Source: an uncultured Microscilla sp. (GTDB lineage: Bacteria > Bacteroidota > Bacteroidia > Cytophagales > Microscillaceae). Taken from it: a stretch of 64,000 nucleotides of DNA. Each line of letters opens with the position of its first letter. The first letter of the stretch is position 1. Where the stretch lies: contig NZ_CANLRP010000006.1 in the NCBI RefSeq assembly GCF_947493425.1, positions 1-64,000 on the forward strand, given 5' to 3'. The notes under the pieces were generated by a model. That model did no database searches. It saw only the letters and a list, made by a program, of their open reading frames with translations, and had not been told where the DNA came from. Positions 19,001 to 28,834 of this stretch are shown one piece after another. A program made the position numbers and the translations under genes.

Positions 19001-19030
19001 TTCAAATGGTTTGTTTTCAAATCATTTGAA
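19001..19030. promoter_or_regulatory. Palindrome TTCAAAT-C-ATTTGAA with extra half-site
   Basis: TTCAAATCATTTGAA at 19016-19030 is a perfect palindrome around one base. A third copy of TTCAAAT starts 15 bases earlier at 19001. It lies about 220 bases before the giant gene and resembles a regulator-binding site. Confidence 0.4.
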
Positions 19031-19154
19031 CAGGATTGTTATATCCATATTTAAATGTTTATACATATTATGTACAAACACTATTTATGCCTTTTGGTAC
19101 TTTTCCAAACAACTTATGACGCTGATTTGCGAAAAGTGAACAGGAAGTCTACGG

Positions 19155-19196
19155 AAAATAAAAAAGCCCTGTTTGTTGACGGACAAACAAGGCTTT
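19155..19196 (-). terminator. Terminator-like hairpin before the giant gene
   Basis: AAAGCCCTGTTTGT pairs with ACAAACAAGGCTTT with one mismatch. The T tract (TTTTTTATTTT) is on the minus strand side; the plus-strand side has only GGCTTTACAAAG. No annotated minus-strand gene ends here, so it may end an antisense transcript, end a plus-strand RNA from the gap, or fold in the leader of the giant gene. Confidence 0.55.
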
Positions 19197-19251
19197 ACAA
19201 AGACTTTTAATCTTTTTGTTTCAAAAAACTTAGCAAAATTACACTTTTTAT

Positions 19252-22200
19252 ATGAAAAAAAGATGTTTTTTTATAAAAATCATGCTGGCAGTAATTGTGA
19301 GTGGACTTTGGTTTCCTCAGCAATTGTTTGCTCAAGCCACAAATTCTTCTTTGGGGGCGGTATTGCACCTCAAAAAGAACAAGTACAATAACTACTTCAA
19401 TACGGGGGTAAACTTTAATGCCTTGCTCAACAGTGGGCAGGCAAATCAGGCAAGTTTTGAGTTTTGGATCAAAGCCCAAAGTGACAACAATGCCTGGGTA
19501 CTTACCGACTTACTGAGCGATCAGGAGTCGTTTTCGATGCGGGTGGAAAACAACCACCAATTAAAACTTAATTTAAAAGGTGTTGAGAAAAACATTGACC
19601 TCAATGGGCAAATTGGTAAAAATACCTGGCATCACATTGCATTGGTTGCCAACAATGGCACTACTACCCTGTATGTAAATGGCAGAACACGTGGTGTGTT
19701 TACCGATCTGGATTTTAGTGCCACTTTAGGGCGTCAATTGTATTTTTATAAAGCCAGAGAAACCGAACTATTTATTACTGAGGTGCGAGCCTGGAACCAA
19801 GCACGTACCAAGCAAGATATCTTAAGGTATTGGGCAAAGGTAATTGATAGTAATAAAGCAGATGAATTGGCGCAGCACAAAGCCAAAGGGCTTGGTGTAT
19901 TACTAAACAAACAAGAGCGGTTTCTCCTTAGCATAGGCATGCTGGGTTGGGTCAATGCTATTGAAGATTCTGAGGTAAAAGGTGGACAAGGAATTGACGC
20001 AGTACGTGGAATCAGATTGATGGATCTTAGAACCGATGCTGGACACCCTATTCTTGACTTGGAAGAAATATTTGTGACAGCGTCTAAAGGAGAGTTTAGT
20101 GATAAGGTGCAACTTAAATGGAACCATATTGCCAAGGCTACTCGATATACGGTGTCACGCCGCCCACAAACGGGGATTACATTTGTGACTTTGCCTAATG
20201 CACCTACTATCAATACCCAACAAGCAGGTGATGAGTTGATTTTTGAAGACAAAGACTTGACAGCTGGCGAACGCTATGTATACAAAGTAGAAGCTTTAGG
20301 CGATGATAGTTTTACTACCAGTGGGCAAACTTTGGGCTTTATTTTTTATAATGGGCAAATTTCTGGTAAGGTAGCTACCAACCGTCAAGACCCAGTACAA
20401 GATGTAGAAATAACTGCTACATTAAAGGGAGGTGGTTTGCCTGGGCACACGCTCATGTTTGATGCCACCACACCTGCTATAGAAGTTGACAATATAGAAG
20501 CCTTAAGAAACCAACCACGTTTTACGATGGAGTTTTGGTATAAAGGTACTGGCAACAATACTGTATTTGCTATGGGCAACTCCAAGATTCAACTTACCAG
20601 CAACAAGCTTATAGTAAACAATGCTGACGGTAGCACCTATGCAGAAGGGAATCTTAAGACGCGCGACAATCAATGGCATCACTATGCATTTACTTTTGCG
20701 CCTGTGCTTAATGAAGAGCAAAAACCTATAGGGGCAGAAGGTAAACTATACCAGGATGGTGAAGAAATAGCTACGACCGCTAGTGCTTACCAGGCACCTC
20801 CAGGTAACGTAAACCGATTTTTGATTGGTGCTCAAAACAATACAGCTTATCAACTAGATGAGTTTAAAGCTTGGAAAGTAGCAAAATCTGCCACGCAGGT
20901 GAAACAAACTTATCGCCATGTATTGTCAGGCGAAGAAGATGACCTTCTGTTGTACTATCGTTTTGACGAGGGCAGTGGCAAAGAGGTATATAACTATGCC
21001 TTGGCAAATCGTAATGAATACATTGGTAAAAGCCAAACCAAAGGTCAAAATTTGCAATGGAGCACCAACCAACACGCAGGTTTGTATTATGGTACACTGA
21101 CATCTACATCGGGGGCTTATGTACTCAAAGGGCTCAACTATGGAACTAGTGGTGCAGGTAAAACTTTTAATGTGGTACCCCAAAAGCCTAACCATGAATT
21201 TAGAGCTCCTGCTATAGAGGTATTGCTACAAAGAGGGCAAAACATTAGTAAAAGTGATGTGGATTTTACGGATATTTCTCAGTTTACCATTTCGGGAAGA
21301 ATTGTGTACAAAGAAGGTAATGAGGTATATCCAGTACCCCAAAAGCAACAAATCACTTTAGATAATGGCACTGCCAAAATATTGGGTACGGGCGACAAGG
21401 CAAAATCTGATGAGAATGGATTGTTTACGACCAGTGCCTCGCCTGAATTGTTGACTATAGCTGTAAACTCAATTGCAACCAAACGTAGTAACTTGGTGAA
21501 TCAATCGTTGCGTTTTGATGGAAAAACTGCTTATGCTCAATCTGAGGGAATGATTAGTCATCAAGGTAGTGCTACTTGGTCGTTTTGGGTAAAACCAGCC
21601 AGTGCAACCGAAGTATTTGAAGGAGAAGCAACTACTGATGCCTCAACTCAAGAAACCCCTGCCTTGCCTATAGTACAAACTGTATTTCAGTTGGGTAATA
21701 TCCAACTTGACTTGGAGGATGGCGAGACATTGGTATTGAAAAAAGATGGTGCTGACTTGGTTCGTTCTCCCCAAACCATTGGCAACCAGGCAATGACTTT
21801 TTGTGCCATTTCTTATGAGGCAGCTACCCAACAGTTTACACTTTATGTAGGCGAAACTCCTGATGTATCTAACCCTATAGCAGACGTAGACATGACGGGG
21901 CGCTTTACGCTGGGAGCCGCCTGGATAAACAATGTTGTTGCTACCCCATTCCGTGGGCATGTAGACCATATAGAATTCCGTACCCGCACATTTGCTCACA
22001 ACGAGTTTAAGCAAGTTAAAGATGGGGAGTTTATAGCCAATGATGCTCAACATTTACAATTGAGTTACCCAATACTAGCATCTGGCGGCAACAGAGAGCT
22101 TAGCCTTACCGCTCAGGCAAAACACCAAGGCTTAAAGTTGGTAGGAGCAGCCCGTGACAATAAAATTGTATCGATCAACCAAGGAAGTTACAAATATAAC

Positions 22201-25200
22201 TATGTAGCGAGCAACCCACGCTATAACCCTAAAGGAGAAGCTTATGAATTGAACCTAACAGGGGTAACTACAGAGTTGGATTTTGAAAATACGACTCGCT
22301 ATGGGTTTGTGGGCAACTTGATTGTTCCTTGCGACAATAACATTGGCAACCTGAAGGGACGCATTTTCAGAACTGATATTCCAGGGTATGAGAGAAGCTT
22401 TAATGCCGACAACTTCAATGGAAATGTGTTGGTGATAGAGGACTTACTTCCAGGGGAGTATCAAGTATACATATTTAGAGAAAATGCCAGTGCAGATGCA
22501 AAGCCATTATTACGTTCGCCCGTGTTGAATATTACTCAGGGTTGGGCTGCTTATGACTTTGAGTATCATAATCCTTTAAAAATTGATTATAAGATTTACA
22601 ATGTAGATGTTATTAGTCGTGTAAAAAACAACAAGACTGAGTTGGGAGGAGAAAGAGGCGAAGAGATAACACCTTTATGTAATGGTAACTATGCTTTGGA
22701 AGCTTATAAAAACTATGAAATTGAGCTTACTATATCTGAGCAGTTTAGTAGTGGATTGTGTGAAGTTCCAGAAGTAAATTACACCGTAAGCGGAAGCTTA
22801 GGAACACCTTTGCCTAACCAACAGAAAGGCAAAACAGGTAAAAACGGTAAGGCTATTATACGTTTCATGTCTGCAGGACCTAGTTTTAGTGCAGAAGATT
22901 ATTTGGAAAAAATGCAAATAAGTGCACGAACTTCAAACAGAGATGAAGAAGTGTTTATCAAGTCATACATTAAAGGAACACAACAGCTAACGTCTGATTT
23001 TACTATAGAAGAACCAGAGATTCTTCATGTATTGCATGACCCGCCAGGAGATGCTAGTTCTGCCACACTTGCTAAAGGTTCTAAGTTATCTTTTGCGGTA
23101 AATACTACTACTGAACTTGGAGTTGAAACTGCTACTACCTTCAAGGCTGGTACAGGAGTAAAAGTAGAGTCAGGTGGTGGATTTGGGGCAATTATTTTAA
23201 CTGAAACCCTTAAAACAAAAAACCTAGCAGGGGTTACACTAAAAGCCAATAACAATAACAGTTTGACAACCAAAACTTTGTGGACGTTAACACTTGACGA
23301 AACATACGCAACATCTGCCAATGGTATAGTAGTTGGTCCAGATGCTGACTTGTTTATTGGTATGGGTAAGGTCATTACTTATGGTGGTGCCCGTAAGTTA
23401 GTCATCGATGAAACAACTTGCGAAGCAAGTATCCAGAATATTCCTAGATCGGTAAGACAAGAATTTACTTCACCGTTTTCATTTACAGCACAGCATATCA
23501 AAACTACTACTATACCTGGCTTCGATAAGTTAATCGAAGACGAGAATACCAAGGTAGCTAATGGTACTCAAACGAGGGCTGAAGCTGATAAACTCATTGA
23601 ACAATATAAACATAGAAAAAAGAAGTGGGAAGAGGTTTTAGCTAAAAATTACAAAAAAATTGCAGAAGCGGACAAAAATGAAAAAACGCTTGAGCATGGC
23701 TTTAAGGCTGGATTGAACTCACTAGAATACCCCAATAAAGATTTTGCTTTTGCTGGTGGTGGACAAACCTATACGGCTGCACTTACTTGGTCTAAAGATA
23801 ACAATATTAGTAATAATCACTCATTTGTAGGAAAAATTGGATCAACTATTAAAAACGATTTTACTGTTTTTGGAGTGGCATTCAAAAATGAAGTAGATAT
23901 TACTGGAATTGTTAGTCAATCAGTAGGTACAGATAACGATAACGGTGAAAGTACTGGTATAACTTTTACATTAGCTGATGATGACCAAGGGGATCAGTTT
24001 TACATGCTCATTCGTAGAGATGAAGAGTATAATACTCCTATTTTTAAAACTATAGGTGGTCGTAGTAGTTGCCCCTATGAAAGAGGTACTCAGCCTCGTG
24101 AAGGGGTAAGAATAGAAGTACTAAATGGGGCTACCCAAGTAACTCCAGCAGGTACAAAAGCTATTTACAAGTTACATTTAACCAATACTCAAATTTCTGA
24201 CGATAATAAAGGGAAATCGTATGGTTTGGATGTTTCTCAAACCAGTAATATTACCAATGCTAAAGTAGAAGTAAACGGAAACCCTATACCTACTGGTGGT
24301 GTATCTTTCTTTCTGATGCCAGGTGGAAGCACCACTGCAGAACTAACTATTGAGCAAAATAATAGTGGAGGTACTGATTATGAAAACATCGCAGTGAGAT
24401 TTTATTCTGGTTGTGAGTTTACAGCAGGTACTGTTAGATATACAGCTGATGAACTCTACGAACGCAATGAGGATGGTACAATAAAGAAAAATACCAATGA
24501 CAAACCTGTTTCACTAGTAAAAATCTTTGATCAGGTATTGTTAAATGCTTATTTCCGCGCACCTTGTGTAAGTAGGTTTGAGATCAATCAACCTACCAAA
24601 AACTGGGTAGTCAACAATACCTCGGCTAATCGTTTGAGGCTACGATTTAAGCCAGAAACGGCAAAAGATGATTTCAAAAAGGTAGAGGTAGAGTATGCTA
24701 ATGAGGGTAATAACAAAGCACAGTTGCTAACTACTTTGAATGTAGCAGAGCTAACCAAAGACAGTGAGGAGTATTATACTGCTTCGTTGGATGTAAGCAG
24801 CTTGGTTGATGGTAAATACAGCCTACGCCTGGTGCCTGTATGTGGTGAAGCTGGTACCAACCGAAACAATGTAAGCGAGTGGATAGAAGGTACAATTCAG
24901 CGCAATGCACCCGTGATTGCTTCGGTGACCCCTGTAAACAATGGTATTATAAGCAGCGATGGAGTAATATCGGCTACTTATACCGACAAAATCAGTAATG
25001 ATGGGGTAAACAGCCTGAACATTAATGTAATGGGGGTATTGGCAAACAGTAATTATGAAGCTACTGCAGCACGCTTTACCGAAGCCAACGACCATATTCA
25101 AATACCAGACAATGATGCATTGGACATGGAAAGTTACACGGTAGAATTTTGGGTGAAGCCTTTACAGTTTGGTACTACAGTACCTATCATAGAAAAAGGC

Positions 25201-27777
25201 AATAATTTCCAAGTTTTGCTAAGACATGACGGCTTTATTGATGCTCAACGCATCAGGTCAGACCAATCACTTGCGCTCAATCAGTGGAGTCATGTGGCGG
25301 TAAGCTATGACAAAGCCAATAAAAACATGCAGTTCTATGTAAACGGGCATTTGGTAGGCGAAAAAGACTTGAATTTAGTTTCAGAGCCTTTTGGCACCAA
25401 CGACCAACCTATTACCATAGCTAAGGCTGTGAACGGGCAAGGTTTTAAGGGTAGCCTGGACGAGGTACGTATTTGGAACAAGGCACGTACTTCTAGCCAA
25501 ATCATTGACAATTACCGCAAAATGTTGTTGGGTAATGAAGAGAACCTGGCTGGGTATTATCGCTTAGATAACAATGCTTTGATTGTAGATGGAACTAAAG
25601 AAGGTATCCGCGATTTTACTGGAAACGCATCGGGCACTACTGCTGAGGGTATTGCCTGGATAACCAAACAAGATGCTGCTCCTTTGCAAGTAGAAGCGGT
25701 GCCACAAAGTATTCCAGTAACGATTCGTCGCAGCAATGAAAATCAGATTTTGATTACACCTGATTTGGCTGAAAGTGATCTGGAAGGGGCTTACCTAACA
25801 GTAAACATTGCCAACAACAAGATCAAAGATTTACTGGGTAACGAGATTGAGGGCAAAAAGTGGAGTTTCAGATATGAGAAAAACCACATTGCGTGGAACC
25901 AACGTAACATCGATTTGCAACAGGTTTGGCAACAAGAGAAAAACTTTGCGCTTACCTTGATGAACAATGGAGCCACGGGGGTCACTTATCAATTGACCGA
26001 TTTGCCCAAATGGATAAAAACACCAGATAAAACTGCTGAACAGGATTACACACTCAATAGTGGGCAAAACGAAAGCATTGGCTTTGTGCTACAGCCTTGG
26101 CTAAACGCTGGAGAGCATATTGGAACCATCAAGGCAAAGGTGTTTGATAACGATGGGCGCTTGTTGGGTACTGAGCAGGTAATAGTAAATGTACATGTAA
26201 GCTGTAGTGCTCCTGTATACACATTGAATGCGGCTCAATACCGCCATACCATGTTTCTAAATACCAGCTTGCATATCAATGGAGAACGCTCTATGGACGA
26301 ACGCGATAGGGTAACTGCTTTTGTAATGGGAAGCAATGGACAAGCCGAAGTTCGTGGTACTGGACAAGTACAAAAACAAGGCAACCAGTATACTGTGTCA
26401 ATGCTTATTCATAGCAACCAAGCAATAGGAGAAGCATTACAATTTAGAGTATGGGATGCCTCAGAGTGCCGTGAATATGGTAGTGTAATTGAAAATTATG
26501 CTTTTGGTGATACCAACACCCCAACCCTGACTGTAGGCAACACAATGGTGCGCAGGTTTAATGTGGTGGCAGGTTTTCAGCACGTGACTTTCAACGCCAC
26601 TAGTTCAGGGAGTAATTACCTTAGCATTGCCCAGATAAAAGGTTTGCCTGCCGGATCTAAAGTATATGCACAGGATGGCAAGGAAGCCAGTTACGATGGA
26701 GCAAACTGGTCGGGTAATCTAACCCAACTGTTCCCCACAAAAGCGTATCAAATAGAGTCGCCTGCTGCAGCTCAGGTAGAGCTACAAGGACAAGCAGTGG
26801 CATTGAACACTGATATTAAGATAAACCCTGGTACCCAGTGGATTGGCTACTTATCAGATCAAACTTTCCCAGTAGAGGAGGCTTTGTCAGGGTTGAACCT
26901 ATCTGACTACAGTGAGCTACGTCTGATTGGTCAAATAGGCTTTAGTACTTATGACCCTCAAACCAACAAATGGTCAGGTTCATTGGAGTACTTGACACCT
27001 AATATGGGTTATCAGTTGATTACTTTGAGTAGTGGTGCACTCAACTATGCTACTGGTGTGGGGGCAGCAAGTCGTCAATTAAGTAGCCGAGCAACCCAGT
27101 ACCTTGCCAACAAGCCTATGTATGAAATACGCACTGAGGCAAAAGCCTTGGGAATGCAGGTAAATGCGCTCAAATACCGTTATGCTACCCATGTAATAGG
27201 TACTATAACTAATGACGGACAACGCATAGATGCGGCTGACTATATAGTAACTGCACACAAAGCGGGCGAAGTACGTGGGATAGCAGTGCCGCAAATGGTG
27301 AATGGTAAGTTGATTTACTTTTTGACGGTACACACCAACGACAAACAGGCGGCTTATGAGGTACGCCTGACGCATAGAAAAACCAAAGCGGTACAGCTAC
27401 TAGATACTCCGCTCAACTATGCCAGTCAGGTGCAGGGTAGTGTAAAAGCGCCTCACGAGTTTAGAATAAACCGTGTGAATGCTCAGACAAAAGAAGCCAA
27501 AGCAGCGTTGTTTGGCGGGTATAAACTCTACCAAAATCAGCCTAACCCGTTTCACGATGTTACCAGCATCAGCTACGAACTGCCTCAGGCAGACAAGGTA
27601 CGCTTGACAGTGTACAATGCTCAGGGGCAAGTAGTGGCAGTGTTGGCAAAAGGTGACAAGGCTGCGGGTAAACATACTGTACAATGGCAACGCAATGGTT
27701 TGCCTAGTGGGGTGTATTTCTATACCCTGACTACCAAAGCAGGCGAGCCCATGACCAAACGATTGGTAATTCACTAA
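19252..27777 (+). CDS. Giant secreted LamG-domain protein with T9SS sorting domain
   Basis: A 2841-residue surface or secreted protein. A signal peptide (residues 1-27, ending FAQA) is followed by four LamG/concanavalin-like jelly rolls at about 50-190, 405-545, 750-905 and 1935-2090, recognised by repeated EFWxK, WHH/WSHVA, LYVNG and EVRxWN signatures. A fibronectin-III-like stretch lies near 280-370. Residues about 1260-1600 form an unfamiliar region with a charged helical segment (about 1423-1483). A Big/Ig-like part lies near 1860-1920. The last 85 residues are a type A T9SS sorting domain (LYQNQPNPF, then ISYELP, LTVYNAQGQ and GVYFYTL). It should cross the outer membrane by T9SS and be released or anchored. 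Likely adhesin or glycan-binding scaffold; no enzyme motif was found. Confidence 0.9.
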   Translation: MKKRCFFIKIMLAVIVSGLWFPQQLFAQATNSSLGAVLHLKKNKYNNYFNTGVNFNALLNSGQANQASFEFWIKAQSDNNAWVLTDLLSDQESFSMRVENNHQLKLNLKGVEKNIDLNGQIGKNTWHHIALVANNGTTTLYVNGRTRGVFTDLDFSATLGRQLYFYKARETELFITEVRAWNQARTKQDILRYWAKVIDSNKADELAQHKAKGLGVLLNKQERFLLSIGMLGWVNAIEDSEVKGGQGIDAVRGIRLMDLRTDAGHPILDLEEIFVTASKGEFSDKVQLKWNHIAKATRYTVSRRPQTGITFVTLPNAPTINTQQAGDELIFEDKDLTAGERYVYKVEALGDDSFTTSGQTLGFIFYNGQISGKVATNRQDPVQDVEITATLKGGGLPGHTLMFDATTPAIEVDNIEALRNQPRFTMEFWYKGTGNNTVFAMGNSKIQLTSNKLIVNNADGSTYAEGNLKTRDNQWHHYAFTFAPVLNEEQKPIGAEGKLYQDGEEIATTASAYQAPPGNVNRFLIGAQNNTAYQLDEFKAWKVAKSATQVKQTYRHVLSGEEDDLLLYYRFDEGSGKEVYNYALANRNEYIGKSQTKGQNLQWSTNQHAGLYYGTLTSTSGAYVLKGLNYGTSGAGKTFNVVPQKPNHEFRAPAIEVLLQRGQNISKSDVDFTDISQFTISGRIVYKEGNEVYPVPQKQQITLDNGTAKILGTGDKAKSDENGLFTTSASPELLTIAVNSIATKRSNLVNQSLRFDGKTAYAQSEGMISHQGSATWSFWVKPASATEVFEGEATTDASTQETPALPIVQTVFQLGNIQLDLEDGETLVLKKDGADLVRSPQTIGNQAMTFCAISYEAATQQFTLYVGETPDVSNPIADVDMTGRFTLGAAWINNVVATPFRGHVDHIEFRTRTFAHNEFKQVKDGEFIANDAQHLQLSYPILASGGNRELSLTAQAKHQGLKLVGAARDNKIVSINQGSYKYNYVASNPRYNPKGEAYELNLTGVTTELDFENTTRYGFVGNLIVPCDNNIGNLKGRIFRTDIPGYERSFNADNFNGNVLVIEDLLPGEYQVYIFRENASADAKPLLRSPVLNITQGWAAYDFEYHNPLKIDYKIYNVDVISRVKNNKTELGGERGEEITPLCNGNYALEAYKNYEIELTISEQFSSGLCEVPEVNYTVSGSLGTPLPNQQKGKTGKNGKAIIRFMSAGPSFSAEDYLEKMQISARTSNRDEEVFIKSYIKGTQQLTSDFTIEEPEILHVLHDPPGDASSATLAKGSKLSFAVNTTTELGVETATTFKAGTGVKVESGGGFGAIILTETLKTKNLAGVTLKANNNNSLTTKTLWTLTLDETYATSANGIVVGPDADLFIGMGKVITYGGARKLVIDETTCEASIQNIPRSVRQEFTSPFSFTAQHIKTTTIPGFDKLIEDENTKVANGTQTRAEADKLIEQYKHRKKKWEEVLAKNYKKIAEADKNEKTLEHGFKAGLNSLEYPNKDFAFAGGGQTYTAALTWSKDNNISNNHSFVGKIGSTIKNDFTVFGVAFKNEVDITGIVSQSVGTDNDNGESTGITFTLADDDQGDQFYMLIRRDEEYNTPIFKTIGGRSSCPYERGTQPREGVRIEVLNGATQVTPAGTKAIYKLHLTNTQISDDNKGKSYGLDVSQTSNITNAKVEVNGNPIPTGGVSFFLMPGGSTTAELTIEQNNSGGTDYENIAVRFYSGCEFTAGTVRYTADELYERNEDGTIKKNTNDKPVSLVKIFDQVLLNAYFRAPCVSRFEINQPTKNWVVNNTSANRLRLRFKPETAKDDFKKVEVEYANEGNNKAQLLTTLNVAELTKDSEEYYTASLDVSSLVDGKYSLRLVPVCGEAGTNRNNVSEWIEGTIQRNAPVIASVTPVNNGIISSDGVISATYTDKISNDGVNSLNINVMGVLANSNYEATAARFTEANDHIQIPDNDALDMESYTVEFWVKPLQFGTTVPIIEKGNNFQVLLRHDGFIDAQRIRSDQSLALNQWSHVAVSYDKANKNMQFYVNGHLVGEKDLNLVSEPFGTNDQPITIAKAVNGQGFKGSLDEVRIWNKARTSSQIIDNYRKMLLGNEENLAGYYRLDNNALIVDGTKEGIRDFTGNASGTTAEGIAWITKQDAAPLQVEAVPQSIPVTIRRSNENQILITPDLAESDLEGAYLTVNIANNKIKDLLGNEIEGKKWSFRYEKNHIAWNQRNIDLQQVWQQEKNFALTLMNNGATGVTYQLTDLPKWIKTPDKTAEQDYTLNSGQNESIGFVLQPWLNAGEHIGTIKAKVFDNDGRLLGTEQVIVNVHVSCSAPVYTLNAAQYRHTMFLNTSLHINGERSMDERDRVTAFVMGSNGQAEVRGTGQVQKQGNQYTVSMLIHSNQAIGEALQFRVWDASECREYGSVIENYAFGDTNTPTLTVGNTMVRRFNVVAGFQHVTFNATSSGSNYLSIAQIKGLPAGSKVYAQDGKEASYDGANWSGNLTQLFPTKAYQIESPAAAQVELQGQAVALNTDIKINPGTQWIGYLSDQTFPVEEALSGLNLSDYSELRLIGQIGFSTYDPQTNKWSGSLEYLTPNMGYQLITLSSGALNYATGVGAASRQLSSRATQYLANKPMYEIRTEAKALGMQVNALKYRYATHVIGTITNDGQRIDAADYIVTAHKAGEVRGIAVPQMVNGKLIYFLTVHTNDKQAAYEVRLTHRKTKAVQLLDTPLNYASQVQGSVKAPHEFRINRVNAQTKEAKAALFGGYKLYQNQPNPFHDVTSISYELPQADKVRLTVYNAQGQVVAVLAKGDKAAGKHTVQWQRNGLPSGVYFYTLTTKAGEPMTKRLVIH

Positions 27778-27791
27778 ATCTTATGAGACAA

Positions 27792-27819
27792 AGAGGGGCT
27801 GAGAAGTGCCCCTCTTTTT
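27792..27819 (+). terminator. Terminator of the giant LamG gene
   Basis: AGAGGGG and CCCCTCT enclose a 10-base loop and are followed by a T run, 14 bases after the stop codon. Confidence 0.9.
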
Positions 27820-27851
27820 AACCAAAAATACGGTTGCATACAGCAGCAAAC

Positions 27852-27872
27852 GGGCAGGCTTTGCCCTTTTTT
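27852..27872 (+). terminator. Second hairpin with T run
   Basis: GGGCA-GGCTT-TGCCC is followed by six Ts, 33 bases before the first fibre gene. It could be a second terminator of the giant gene or an attenuator in the leader of the fibre genes. Confidence 0.6.
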
Positions 27873-27904
27873 AGAACAGACAACATTTAAAACATTATAA
27901 AGTT

Positions 27905-28789
27905 ATGAACATTCAAAAAATCATCAAGAACACATTCAAAGCAGGAGCTTTGGCTTTAGCATTGACCAGTAGCGCTCAGGTTTTTGGGCAGTCTGTTCCT
28001 CCCAAAGGAGGTAATACATTAGTTCAAAATTCTGAGAAGGAAATACGATGGTTAGCTAATAATGATGGCTCAAATCATAATGAGGGTTTTGGATTTTATG
28101 TAGGCAAATACCCTGGTTCCATAGCTTTACGCATAGGACATAGTGGCAATGTAGGTATAGGTGTTTACAATCCTGAATTTCCATTGGTAGTAAATGGAAC
28201 TGCCAAAACTAATACATTTATTACCAATTGGGTGACAAAAAATGTAAGTAATGGTCACCTTACCCTAGGTGGGTATCCTGGTGCTCCCTTGTCTCGTGGA
28301 ATGTATATTTTAGGTAATGGCAAAGTTGGAGTAGGCACAACAAACCCTGATGCAAAATTTCATATAGCAGGCGATATGAAAGCTACCAGTGGCTCTTTTA
28401 GCAGCAACCTTACCGCTGCCAATGGAACTTTTAACAGTAACCTTACCGCTGCCAAGGGCACCTTTAGTGGTGACCTAAATGCCAGTAATATTATTGCCAA
28501 CCGAGTACGCCTCAATGTAGGTACTTTTCCCGATTATGTGTTTGCCAAAGACTATGACTTGATGCCCCTGGAGCAAGTAGAGGCTTATATAAAAGCCCAC
28601 CAACACTTGCCCAAGGTGCCAGCGGCGGCAAAGGTAATCAAAGAAGGCATGGACGTGGGGCAGATCAATGTATTATTGATGGAAAAAGTAGAGGAGTTGA
28701 CCTTGCATTTGATTGAGCAAAACAAGCAGATGAAGGCAATGCAGCAAAGACTGCAAAAGCTTGAAAAAAAAGCTACTGACAAAAAATAA
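27905..28789 (+). CDS. Secreted tail-fibre-like protein, paralogue 1
   Basis: A 294-residue exported protein with a signal peptide ending VFGQS. The middle holds short glycine-rich repeats (VGIGVYNPEF, VGVGTTNPDAKFHIAG), typical of phage-tail-fibre-like or trimeric beta-fibre proteins of Bacteroidota. Three 11-residue repeats follow (about 163-195). The C-terminus carries a conserved module: DYVFAKDYDLMPLEQVEAYI, HLPKVP, and a coiled coil rich in Glu/Lys/Gln to the end, where trimerisation is expected. No T9SS sorting domain or S74 peptidase dyad is visible. It is closely related at both ends to the following gene, showing duplication. Position after the giant LamG gene suggests a surface role. 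Confidence 0.8.
   Translation: MNIQKIIKNTFKAGALALALTSSAQVFGQSVPPKGGNTLVQNSEKEIRWLANNDGSNHNEGFGFYVGKYPGSIALRIGHSGNVGIGVYNPEFPLVVNGTAKTNTFITNWVTKNVSNGHLTLGGYPGAPLSRGMYILGNGKVGVGTTNPDAKFHIAGDMKATSGSFSSNLTAANGTFNSNLTAAKGTFSGDLNASNIIANRVRLNVGTFPDYVFAKDYDLMPLEQVEAYIKAHQHLPKVPAAAKVIKEGMDVGQINVLLMEKVEELTLHLIEQNKQMKAMQQRLQKLEKKATDKK
28391..28489 (+). repeat. Three 33-bp in-frame repeats
   Basis: Three tandem 33-base units inside the first fibre gene encode G-(S/T)-F-x-x-(N/D)-L-x-A-x-(N/K). The first two share a long exact core. The neighbouring paralogue has only one related copy, so the array has expanded or contracted. Confidence 0.8.
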
Positions 28790-28834
28790 TCATTTTGAAC
28801 CATTTGCCTTTTGGGCAATAAATTTTAAAAAATT

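Larger units (their letters stand above)
17551..19251. other. 1.7-kb AT-rich gene-free region
   Basis: No convincing reading frame on either strand between murC and the giant LamG gene, which are transcribed away from each other. The region holds poly-A/T tracts, one promoter-like pair, a palindromic TTCAAAT site and a terminator-like hairpin next to the giant gene (listed separately). It probably carries both divergent promoters and perhaps an untranslated RNA. No transposase remnant was recognised. Confidence 0.6.
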
